From positions 16,198,040 through 16,262,039 of the forward strand of contig NC_045145.1 in assembly GCF_008831285.2 (NCBI RefSeq): 64,000 nt of DNA, in the 5' to 3' direction. Positions 39,972 through 52,300 of the stretch are shown here, piece after piece. The notes under the pieces were generated by a model that worked only from the letters and a program-made list of their open reading frames with translations, was not told where the DNA came from and ran no database searches. The stretch is from Nymphaea colorata. Lineage: Eukaryota > Streptophyta > Magnoliopsida > Nymphaeales > Nymphaeaceae. A program made the translations under genes and the position numbers. Position 1 is the first letter of the stretch, and every line of letters starts with the position of its first letter.

Positions 39972-42378
39972 TCAACTCTCTGTTGCCTGTCGTGATTCCT
40001 CTGCCTCTGCGGCTTTCAACTTTTCTATTTGCTTTCTAAGGTATGCCTGCCTTAGTTTCTCTCTGTTTGCCTGTGCTTGAGCTTGTCTTCGCAACTTGAG
40101 TGCAGAAGCAGTCTCTCGAGCCTGGCTAGCCTCCTCGTGGACTTCCCTGTCAAAGATAAAATAGGTTGGTCAGTGTCAGTGGGGATCAACTCCTCAGTTT
40201 AACAGTTCTGTCCGATCGTTATCTGCTTACCTTACAAGGCGTTTATGCTCATCCCTGTCTACTGTTTCACTGGTCCGACCAGGTCCCACTGGTTTGGCAA
40301 ATAAGTTTGGAATTATGTCAACATCTGAGTCAACATCCTTGTTATCCTTAGGCTCGCTAGAAGAGGCATCGTCAACCTTGGACCTGCCACACTCGTCATA
40401 ACTGAGGCTTTTACTGAAGAAATCTACACAATACTTCTCGCTTTCTTCTTCATCGGGAAGATCCCCTCTTGAGAGTTTTTCATATAGTTCAGCCTTCCTC
40501 TCCAATGCAGCATAGCTAGCTGAGCCATCTTCGACTGCTTTCAACTCAAGCTTGTCTCTGTCAGTCGATGCAAAAGAACAAACAATGTTACTTTGCTAAT
40601 TTTCGAGGGTGGGAGGAACCCCTTGATTGTCAGATAATCATTACAGATTCCTTATTTGAGACCCAGGCCTTCCTTATGACATTAAGCAGATCTAACTTAG
40701 TAAATGTGTCGCCCACATGGTTCTACATTATCCACAAGCCAAGAAAGATAAGTGTAATATGAGCCCCATTCTATCACTGGTTTACCATCCAAAGAGAAAC
40801 CGGACACCAGAATAAGGTAAACACAAAGAGAAAGTCATTAAGGAAAGAAAAAATGTTCAAGTTCCTGTTTAGAAGCCTGCTAGCTAAGAATCACGATAAT
40901 GCTCAAGAATGCCAGATTATCTAAGCCAACAACAGATCATGGCTGAAGCCCGCAAAGCCTGATATTTATGAAACAGAAAATTTGCAAACAGGTTTCCAAA
41001 ACAATGGAACTCTGTTTTACTATGAACTCAGTGACCCTCAAAACCTTACAAGGTCAAGCGACTCAAGCATAATGAGGCAATCACGTAGACTGAAAATCCG
41101 AGCTGCAGCCAGTTGCTACCAAAGTTTGTCAGCAAAGTGCTGCCAGGAGATATGTTGACACAAAGGGTACTTGGGTGCTCAGTCAGGACAAATTTAACGA
41201 AAGATAAGACGCATAAAGTGCAGGATAGAAGTAATATTGCCATAGTAAGATTGCCAATCAGCGCTGAGCATATAAATTTCCTTAACAATAACCACAAGTT
41301 CATCTGAACCCATTTTGTGTTCCATGAGAAGCGACACCAATTTTACACTTCTCCAATAACTCACAGAATATTTAGCTATGATATGAAGGGACACTTGCAC
41401 AATAAACATGATAAATAAGTATTTAAAGCCTCAATTATGCACTCTCCTGGGGCAAACCTCAATAAGTGCCATGCCAATTGTGCGACTAAGTCACATTCTT
41501 CCTTTTCAAACCACGTACTAAATCTGCATAATTTTATACAACAATATCAGCCATGGTTAGGATTTCTGGAAGAAACATGTGACAGTCACACTTCTTTGTC
41601 TCGTTTCTGTTTCCTGTTTGGAAAGAGAAATGAGGATTCATAATTTCATATTTATTAGCAAAGAACCAAATGAAGTAACTGAGGACCACACTCCACATCC
41701 CTCTTCAACCCAATAACTGATCCATAGATACAAAGAGATGAATGGAAACGGGAAATGTTAGGGCTTCATTGCACCTGTTAGCTAGTCACACAATTAACCC
41801 CCAACTGGATGCACAAAACGCCTTTACCTAATGAATGCAAATAACATCCTCCAATCATTAAAGCATAAAACCAAAAGAACCAAACAAAAAGAAACCCATT
41901 TCAAGGAAAAGGAAGATACTAAATTAACATGGCTTCTAACAAGTACTCAGACTAATAGCTCCAATCAACGAAGAAGAAGCAACCAACCTACTTTTTTTCT
42001 TCTTCTTCCCAGATTAGGCAGCCAAAAGTTTTCAACAAAAATATTAACAAGAAAAACGAATGACAAAGCACAAAACCCTAGAAGAGGAAAGAAAAAAAAA
42101 ATCTGCAAGAATTACCGAGTAGCGCGGGATTCGACGCCGGAATTCTTCCTAGAGAAGACGTCGTTGGGAACGATCCTCTTCTTAGCCCGATGGAATTCAG
42201 CGTCGGAGGCGGATTCCTTGGCCTTCCTAGCTTCCTCCTGGGTTTTGTAAAGCTGCGCCTTGAGCTCCAGGATAGAAGAGGCACCGACACCCTCGATAAC
42301 CTTCTGCTTCTTTGGCATCACCGCCGACTCCGTCAGCCATCCCAACGATGAAACCCTTCTCCTCTCTTCTTCTGCCAT
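39972..42378 (-). CDS. CCDC174-like coiled-coil protein
   Basis: Nuclear coiled-coil protein family; human CCDC174 associates with the exon-junction/splicing machinery, and the plant role is uncertain. Three exons: 42116-42378, 40231-40557, 39972-40146; 254 aa; both introns interrupt an Arg codon. Seen: an N-terminal SSILELKAQLYKTQEEARK block equivalent to the family's SL-LKAELxxKQEE, a nuclear-type RAKKRI patch, a NSGVESRATRDKLELK segment, then ALERKAELYEKLSRGDLPDEEESEKYCVDF, which aligns with the family's AKLYEKMTKGDF-DEE--YLVDF. The last exon is a Gln/Ala/Arg-rich helix (RRQAQAQANREKLRQAYLRK). It is about half the length of the animal protein, lacking its long C-terminus. The start is the first ATG in the frame (MAEEERRR); MPKKQKV, 20 codons on, is an alternative. 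Confidence 0.86.
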
Positions 42379-43100
42379 GACCTGGCTTCTCAGCGTGGAG
42401 AGAGAGCGAGAGAAAGAGAAAGAGACCAATCTGAATAATAAGCTTATCGTTCAAGCTCACCCAGTTCAACTTATCATTTCTAGAATAATACACATCTGAA
42501 TTTCAAATAAAACCTCAAAACTATCAATCTAAAAGCACTCCAAGGACTGACCGTATGCAACACAGCCCCTTTCCTAGCCCAAGAAGGATGTTTCCCCTTT
42601 AAACTATACTGCAAATCAATTTCTCTAAGCTCAGTTTGTTCAATTTCTCCCTGCCCAAGCAAACCTTTATCTGAATTAAGAAAAAAAACCCTAAATATTC
42701 TAACCGTTGATTCATTCATCCATCTTTAGTCAAGAATTGCCATTTCCATCAATAATTTCATACCAAGACTAATAAAACTAACACTCTCTATCATAAATCA
42801 GCAAGACAGAGGTTAAAACTTCTAACCTAAGAAGGAATTTTAAAATTGAAGGAGAAAATGAAATTCGGATGACTCACCTCCACTACCGTCCCTCTTCTCC
42901 TCTACCTCTCAATATCTCGTCCGCTGTCTTCCTCCCTCGTATCTTCTCTCTCGTTCTCCCTCTTTCTCTCTTCACTTCTCCCGCTCTTTCTCTCCCGTTC
43001 TCCCCGTCTCCCTCTCCCGCGCTCTCTCTCTCTCTCTCGGTTTTCTTCGGAACAGAAGAGAGAGAGGCAGTAGGGCGCGAAAAGCCCTCCCCTCGCACGA
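42379..43100 (-). other. CCDC174-like gene spliced 5' leader
   Basis: On the minus strand a GA/CT-rich leader exon (about 43100-42878) ends in GTGGAG followed by GTGAGTC, a strong donor. A TTATTCAG acceptor leaves 42430 as the first base of the exon carrying the ATG. The leader intron is 42431-42877. The exon is strongly purine-rich on the sense strand, with GA runs. Inferred from splice signals. Confidence 0.6.
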
Positions 43101-45388
43101 GAATTGTTAAATCGACCCAATAAATACACTTTGTTTATAAAAACACTCTTTAATATTTATAATTTCTAAAATAGCCCTTTTCGAAAAACAAGTGTAGCAA
43201 AGGTACTCTCATTCACTTATTTATGCATTTAGTTTCTTTATTTTGCATTTTTTTTTTACTTTCCCACGATGGACTTGAATTGTGTCTGGTCCTCTTTTCT
43301 TGTTCGTTGGTCGCTCTTTTTCTTTTACCATTTTTGTCATTTAGGTTGTTTTTGTTTCACTTTTGGGATCTAAGATGATCTGATATCCTTAAGATCTAAA
43401 GTCTATATATTTAAAATCAGACCATTTCTATCAGACCTTAAATTCATGATTTTTAACGTGCAAAATTCATAATTAAATTAAGGATCTCCCAAAACATACC
43501 TTTTAGGGCAGCCTTGGATCTAAGATATAAAACTAACAACATTAAGGAACTGAGTTTTCTTTTTGTTTTTTTGTTTCCCCTCCTTCATGATCATCTATCA
43601 CCAACTCTGTTGAACATCTTAGTCAAGGATCTGGCCAAAGAGAAAAGCCATTTGCAGCGAGATCTAATTGTGTGCACACTCATGTGAAAACAGCAAATAT
43701 ACCAACAAAAAAAAGAAATAAAGGGTTGAGACATTTTAGAATTTTTTTTATAAAGATAATAGACATTTTAGACTTTTTAATATTTTCATAATCCTCTCTT
43801 CAACCTTTTAAAAATTTTCCTTTTTTTAGTTTATCTAAGGTATTTTGGTCACTAGTGTGAACTTAACCAGTTTCCGCCTGCTCAATCCTCTTTGGTTAGA
43901 TGGCTTTTCTTCGAATCTCATACCGTATGATAATAACTTAATCCATTCGATAATAGCCAAAAATGCAATAAACAATAACAATATGCTGATATCCTCTTAT
44001 TGCTTCTTCTGTTTCCGATTGTGTTCATCATGTGTTGCTTTCTCTTCAGGTCATTGGATGATTTAAAGTTTCAATTGCTCATTTTAAGTGCTTTTTGTTT
44101 GTTTGTTTTTTGTTTAGTTCAGTTGTCATGAGATTATTTATGTTCGTTTTCTTGAATCCATTGAACTCTGTCGTTGCTTCATGGAAATTTTTTTCAAGTT
44201 CTTTTCCCTTTTCTACGAGTTTAGAGAGTGTTGGGAAGTGACATGAACCCTCGCCAACATTTGTGTTTGTAGTTATGCTTCATGAGCATCATACCTGTTA
44301 TCTCCCAGATTCCATTGATCGTATACAAATCTAATGAAGTGATGAACATGGGCGGTCTGTCTCAGGTAACACATCTCTCTCTCTCTCTCTCTGTGGGGAA
44401 TGGAAAAAGTTGCAGAGGGGAGGTTCCATGCGAGGAGACAGGAGATCTCTGGCTACCAGAAGAGCTTCCATCCACTTCCTTCTTCCTCTTAGCTTAATCA
44501 TTTACTCTTCGTCTTTTTTTTTCTTCTTTGATCTATTTTTGTTGAGAATTCGATCGTTCCTTGGTGGTGCAACGATCAATTTTAAGTTCCTTCTCTACTT
44601 TCATGAGTGGAAGCATAATTGCGCATGCTGGATCATCTTTTTGTTACTTTCCATTCATCTAAAATGTGTGACCAGTAGATTGAATAGAAGGATAAAATCA
44701 TTAAGTTTGTAACTTGCCTCTAATTGAGGTGCCATTAGATCAATGGTGGTGACTAAAGTTTTTTTTTTTTTGGACGGATTTCTCTTAAATGTTGAGTACC
44801 TATTTTAGCAGATAGAATGGTCATGTGAATTCTTAAACTAAGTAGAATGGGTTTAACTTCAATTAAATTGCAAAGCATGTTGGTGATACACAAATAGTAA
44901 AGGCTTGGAACAGGTTTGCAACTGGTTCAAGTAAGAGCGGTAAATCTGGGAGAGCACACATATGTAAAATTCATTTTGAGAAGTGAACAGATGTTATTTA
45001 CAATATATATGTAAAGATTTTTTGCAAGCATGCACATATGTGCAAAATTCAATTTGAAAGGGCAAAATGTTACTTACATTATGTAATAAATATTTTACCA
45101 AGTGCGTTTCTGTGACCCAAGCTTGTATTTATAGAAATTTGGTAGATCCTAGACCAAAAATGATTAACTTAATTGATATGTTTTCCCTCAAATTATTCTT
45201 TCGATCACATGCATAAAGTTAGATTGCAAAAACAAGTACTTTATTTTTAATGGTAGCATATAATTAAACAAAAATCATTTAGCTTAAATAAAAAATTTTA
45301 AAAATTATATTTCGGCCATTATATAAATTTTGAAACTATAGTTCGCCTCCCCCCCAACAATGAAAAATTCCAAATTCCACCCTTACAT

Positions 45389-45429
<41 letters not shown>
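45389..45429. repeat. Compound microsatellite (AC)n (AT)n
   Basis: About nine AC dinucleotides run into about eleven AT dinucleotides. Confidence 0.93.
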
Positions 45430-48400
45430 ACTCAATCAAAATCAAATTGAAATACGGTGCGAGAGAGAGAAAGAAATTGAAATTATTTGCCATACATTCA
45501 AGCTGTGTGTATGAGAATCTGGATAGACAGATACCATAAATAATAAAGATTGGTGTAGATTCATGAATTAGGTGTCCAAGAATATGTTTGAATCTTTAAA
45601 GTATATTCATGTAATACTAACAAAGTGTTGGATTCGTAAAACAGTCTAAGCCAATCAAGCATGCATTTCAGTTCAAGGAAACCTCCATTGGGCAACAACG
45701 TATCTTACTGAGCCGGCTTGTGGTGAAATTTTTAGTTCAACGAAGCACTCTTTTACCGTGGGGACACGGGTACTGAAGCTCGATCCTGAACCATCTGACA
45801 TTGTTCATTAACTCTTCTCAATTAAAACAGGTAACCTGTTTCTGCACAGAGAGGCATTTCCTGCAACAGCACAATAACAAACATGGAGCATCATTGCCCT
45901 TCCCTGACCTTTCATTTTCATCCTCGGCAAGTTCACATGTGGAGGCCAATACGCACACTCACATATTGCAAGTAGTGCCATCACTTTCCCTGCCTCTGAA
46001 GTGGCAGATTGAACACAGTTCTCTAAAAGTTGAGATCCTCATTTTGGTCCAGAAGGTAGAAACCTAATCAGTGTATGAAATCAGTGGGGTGACTGTCATC
46101 CTCGTTATTTCCTGTAATATTTCCTCCAATGGGTACGAAGAACTTTCTGGTGTTGTTCCAGATGATTATTGGTATTAAATTAGTTTAGCAGCAACAATCT
46201 AAGGCTGGCCAAGCCTTACTGACCAAGTCTTGCAAAGACAAAACTATCAGGACAACTAAGAGTGCAGAATAGCAAAAGTGAGACTTGGACAGGCATTCTT
46301 CGCCACAAGGAAAAGGGTACTCGGGTCGAGTATCTGACCGTTCATCCTCCTTGTAGCAGCATAGCCATTATAAAGACCCTAGCATAGGGAAGGAGGAAAG
46401 TGTTCATGCACTCTCCGTCAGAGCACTATGTCCCTGTTTCTTTGTATTCTTGGTGAGTGGACGGAGCTCAACGGCCCCTCCCTCTGTAGAAGGCGGATGC
46501 TTTCATCTAACTCCTTGTTCCTACTAGAACTCCTTGTTCCTACTAGAACATAAGGTCCTCTTCTGTACGTTGGTGTGCCGTTCTTACTATGTTTCTACTT
46601 GCACATCAACAATTTTCTTTTGCATCTTATACTCTAAATAAAAACAACTATGTGCCTATCAACACCCCGACTTCGAACCATTGCCCGACCCCCACTAAGA
46701 CATGTCCCTGTCTCTTTGTAGCGCCTTAGAAGGAGGAGAGGTTGGCCATGTTCTGATGAGCAGATCTGCCCTTTGCCAGGCGTCTGACTTATTTAAACCT
46801 CCCGGTGGTGGTTCTCCCGCCGCCCATACTTTAAATGGAATTAAATCTTCGGGTCCTACGCTACCGGCGGATCGCCGGAGTATCTTGCCCATGGCTCAAG
46901 GTATGTTGGATGCCTGGATCCAGATTTCGCGCACTGGGTTCACAAACCCGGGTCCGAATGTTGAAATATCTAAGTTGTAGTGACAGAGTCTAGATAGACA
47001 AATGACAGATTGTGAACAAATTCAGTGAGAAAGAGTCGATGGAACTCCTCTCAAACTTCTGATCAGTGATCATGACAATAAGATTCTCAAGCATTGAGCA
47101 TGAATTTTAAGACACCAAAATGCAAGATCATGCACTTCAGGCACTGAAGTACTCTTAGCATCCTTCTTGAAGTCCTCAAGAGATCAAACATTTGTTGCCA
47201 ATTAAGGTTTTTCATCACCAGAAAAGGAAAATTGGAATTAATTTAGAGAGCTACACAAGGATGAGAATCTTACGTATGCTGGCTTAACGCTTATTAGATG
47301 ACATTGACGATAGCAATATTCATTATTCAAGGACTGATACGGACTTGACACATGATACCTCACCACCTTGCTATGTTATTCTTTTTGTAAGGTTGACATC
47401 AAGGTTATACGTATGAGTTGTCATCATGCATGGCATTCAAGTGCACATTAACAACTGTACTTGGTGGACGAAATCAGTCGCATACGGATCAAAATGTATG
47501 GCTGGATCTGAAGTAGACATACAATTGAATTGCAGGCAGGGGCGACACCTTGAGACATTGAAAGCAGACCTTGTGCCCTAAGACAAGAAGGAATTGGATG
47601 GCAACTTCAGCTCTGTGCCGGGTAGTGGGTCCTAACCGTTCACCTAGAAGTAGTAGACTAAGTACATTATAAATTTGCAAATGAGTTGAATTTGTCGATT
47701 TGGGCAGGCCCAAATCATAAAGAATCTGATCGAGTATGTTAATCGGATATGGATTTCAGTTTTTTTTTTTTTTCTAAAGTGAATCTGTGGCTTAGGACCT
47801 GTTATCTATCTATAAACTCTGTTTGACTGGAAAAATAGATAAAAACAATCTACCCAGTAAGCAGATGCTTTTTTCTTATCAGATCCCCAGCTAAATGAGT
47901 TTGGATCCAGGTTGATAATCCTGACCCGTTGACATTCGTAAGGAACATGGAATGATAGAACTATAAAAGCAAAACTAAATCTGGGTGGTCAGTACAGAAG
48001 TACTTGTCATGGGCATCCTGAAAAATATCTGCATTTTCTCTTTCCAATTTTGACAAAAAAAAAAAAATCTTTTACTCTTTTCCATTACTCTTTGAACGCA
48101 TATGAGACATTTGGTGCCAATTTGTGTGCTCAGACATTTGGCCTTTTATGTTAATGGCAACATCAACCTCATTAACCATATAACCCAACAAAGATTTGAA
48201 CCTGTTCTTAGGAATATTACAGGAGAATTAAAGCAGAAAGCAAATGGGCAGCAAGAAGAGAAGTTTTGGGTACACAGATGGTAACTAGCGCGGCCCACAA
48301 TCTTTATCACTTCACTTGCCATAGTTGGTTATCTTCATTATGAGTGCAGTTGGCGCAACTCTGCTGAATGTGACCTGTGCTGGAGAGATGAACAAAGCAG

Positions 48401-49295
48401 CATCAAATCCAACTAAGGTATCCTGATCTTACTGGTTTTCTAGCTGGAGATAAAGTGTACCCTGCTTTTTATTCTTCTTTCTTCTTTTTCCTTATTTTAA
48501 CATAGCCAAATTTGGTATTTTGATTCTTTCTTTGATCTGAAGCTTTAGAATCCACAGTAAATGGGAAAACATCCGTTAACATCTTTTGGATAAATAATAT
48601 CTCTGTCTCTAATCAATTGCGGATAAATAATAACATGTTAGAATTTTCTCTGCTGCCTTTAATGAATATATCTTCGCTTTGATCTTACCAAAGATGATGT
48701 CTGTTACTTTCGAACAGGTAAGACCTCCCAACTTGGTAGCTCCGTCACCACTACCAATTAAACAAAGTCCTTGTCGAGTATAATAGTTACATATATGAAT
48801 GATTTTTTTTTTATTTAAAGGTCACAATGAAGATTCTAATGTATTTTTTGTATAAGGTACTCAATGTCCAAGGTTGTGACTGTAATAATAAGTATGCCCT
48901 CAACTAGAAAAGAAAATGTCTAATAGGGACCCTGTGGTCTGAATGAACCGAACTTTCATTAAGGTCAGGCTCTTCTAGAATTCATTCTGGGGATGCACAG
49001 TTGACAGATCAAACATCAAACATTAATGGTTTCATTTGACTATGGAAGATTGCATGTCTATTTTTCCGCAGCCTGTGACCCAAACCCTCAAATCCGTTGG
49101 TCTTCGAATACGAATATAAACAAAATCCGAATTGCACTTGGAAATCGTCATGATCTGATTAGACTAATCAGGTATTAGCTAATATGATGCATAGTTGGAT
49201 TTGTGTTCAAGCATCAAAAGCTACGACGAGATTTTTTTTTATGTCTTGAAGGGCATAGCATGCCTAGTTAGACCGGCAAGTCGGTGAAGGTCTGA

Positions 49296-49395
49296 TCGCC
49301 AGTTTGATTCATGTAGGTGTTGATCCTCTAAGTCTATGTGTGATATCGTCAATTTGATTCGTGTGGGTGTTGATCCTCTAAGTGTATGTGTGATA
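49296..49395. repeat. 50-bp tandem duplication
   Basis: Units 49296-49345 and 49346-49395 share GTTGATCCTCTAAGT and TATGTGTGATA and differ at about five positions. Confidence 0.92.
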
Positions 49396-52300
49396 CTTTG
49401 GTTAACTGGTATCTCGCTTCCTTCAAACAAACTCATCTTTAATTTAAGAAAAGATCAGATGAGGATAAATGACAAGGAGAAGCTTCCTTCTTTATGCATC
49501 AAATGAATGAACAATGGCTTTGTCTTGCTTTAGTGAAAAGAACAAGTGGTGGGCTGTCAATGGGGCTCACTTGTAAGCGCAGATGGGCTGGCCTGTCCGC
49601 TTGGTCCCTCTGCTTTTTCAATGAAGAGAACTTTTTCATTCAACTCCATTTAAAGTAAAGGTCAGGTAGGCCCAGCAACTGTGGTGATGGTTCCTCCTTG
49701 TGTCTGTAGTGGCATGGAAGCCCACCCACCGTTGATCTTGGAATCGGACGGTCCGATGCACCGTTCCAGTGGCTTCCCCAAATTCAAGAAGTTGGGTTCC
49801 TTTCTTTCCCATTAATGGTAATGTGTGAAGAAGTGTTAATTTAGGGCGTGTTTGAGAAGTGGGGAGAACTTGTCGAATGTTCTCTTCCACCGTGTTTGTC
49901 TCACCTCCCAATCCGGTGCAAAACTTTTGGGGATAAACAAGAAACCACTTCTGTAACGGGGTTTGGACGAGACGTTTTGCACCGTGTTTGAGTGGAAGAG
50001 TACCATGATCGATCGAGATTGAACTGCCGCTTCAACACAGAAATTCAATACTTTAAAATTTGAGCACCTCAGGCAGCTTCCCTTCCACTAGTCATTATTT
50101 TATGAAATTCTTGTGATTTCTGGCATTTAATAGAGACCAAATTCTCTTTTGGTGGCTTTTTTTTTCTAATAAATCGAGGAGCCAATCTGGAAATTCTCGA
50201 TCCTTCACCTACCAATTTCTCTACATACTTATAATTGAATGACAAGACATAAACTTTTAATATAATGCTTGTTTAAGTCAAAGATAAAATGTGGTACATC
50301 ACAATTTTAAGATAAGAATCAGCCGGTTAGATGGCCGGAATGTTTCAGAAAGAGCGTTTCTCAGAACATGGGAGTACCGGAAAAAAGACCATTGGTAATT
50401 TTTTATAACAATAAAAAAAGTGCCACTGAGAGGGAATTTTCTAAACTACATCTAAGTTGATTATAATGTTCAGAATATACCAAATAACTACTCATTTGTA
50501 AAAGAACAGAAGAATGTCACCTTTAGTCAACTCGCACTTGGGTATCAGTATCACTAACTTAACTCAAAGTATGTGATTCTCAAACTCTTTTATTTTCTAC
50601 CAACTTCTTTAACTACACCTAACACATGCGATTCATATTTAACTCTATCCCTAAGTCGGTCAGTTAGGTTTAGTTGTTTAACACTGTTAGCTAAACTGCT
50701 GTGAATTTTACTTACTATCCCCGAAACGTGAGGTGCATTTTTTAATATATTGCTGAAACCTATGCATTTGTCTTGAAGATTATTTAAAAGGGTAGGTGCA
50801 TTTGAACATCAAAATTTTAGTTCTATATTTTCTTTATGATGATCAGTTTTTTTTTTAGCTGAGGATGATTCGACCATCAAACCTTAAAAATAAATAGAAA
50901 AAATGTATAGAAGTATTACAAATGAAAAAGTTTAGATACATTAAATACTTGACAAGTAGCATTCTTGATTTGCCATGGAATATAATGAATTTGCCACCGA
51001 TTCGAATCAACTCGGGCGATTCTAGCCGATTCTGATAACGCTGACGCCTATTGGGCCACCCATATTAATTATAACACTGCCTTTTGCCATCTGCTTAGTC
51101 GCTGAGCTGGTTACCAACGTGAAAAATTGTGGCCTGTGGTTAAGTTTTCCAAGAACAGAACAAAAAAAAAATTCCTGCAATATTTCTCTGTGAAACCAGG
51201 AAATCCAGTCCATATACATCCTGGCATTTGCTTTGTTGATATCAACCCAAGGCTGATCATCTTACTCTGATGCTGGCCCTTGGATAGGTTATTTTCCTAT
51301 TTAAAAGCAAAAGCATGCTCACACAGGCTAGGCTTTTGCAGCTTTTCTTCCAGCTTTTGTACCCCATCTTGGTAAAAATTTACCCACACCAAGGCCCACA
51401 GATATATATGTACATTGCCTTTATACAGACATCCATGATACTGGAAATAAAGTGGTGCTTTTTACCATGAAGCTAGCTAGATGCCTCTTGGGGTTTACTC
51501 TTCGGGTAAGTTCCTCTACCTACCACTGAATGAATATCCTAACTAAAAAATTTTGCATTCAACAGACATATAGCGGCAGAAATGAAAAGGAAGAAATTCA
51601 TTATGCAAAGCGTGGAACGAAATTAACAAGTTTGATTTGGCTTTATTTTTTATAAGGTGGGGAAGTTGGTGTATATGTTCTTGAAGACAGAACCGGTGGA
51701 ATCAAAGCAGTCCAATAAACAAAATCGGGCTCTCAAAAGGGAAAACCCGATGCATTTGAGTCTGAAAACCTCATGCATTTGAGTCTTACTTGAGGTTTCC
51801 TCGGAAGTATTTATCGTTTAAGTATAATCCTTCAAGCTCTGAAGTTCTTTCTCAAAGAAACCAGCTTTTTCTCTGTCAATTTGCTCCTGGAAAAGGCGGA
51901 GTTACGGTTCTTTTGCTTGTGTTCCAGATTTTGTTTTAGAAGACATCTTTTCCAGTTCTGTAGGGGTCGATAGCCGTCAGAAACTTACTATCACAGTGAG
52001 AGAGAAAGAGAGAGAATTTCTTGAGCATGACCATTTCCATAAATACAAGCAAGGATTCCCAAGGTTTGGCGCCTCTGTAGTTGCCCCTACAGCGCAGAAG
52101 AATGGTACCACAGGAGCCCCTTCTTTTTGAGTGACAGAGAGAAACAACTATCCCCAGAGCCAAGTTGTCCAAGGGACAATACTGTGAGGTCAGCGGCCCT
52201 ACTTTACAGAATCCTTCAATTTCATCTGGGAACAGTTAAAATAGCTGCCCAGACACCTTTTGGAGTTGATCATGACATACAAGCTCGATTCCTCATCCAT

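Noticed and set aside
49850-50040. GGGCGTGTTTG start and repeated CCGTGTTTG motifs suggesting a MITE
   Set aside because: No matching inverted terminal repeat or target duplication could be found.
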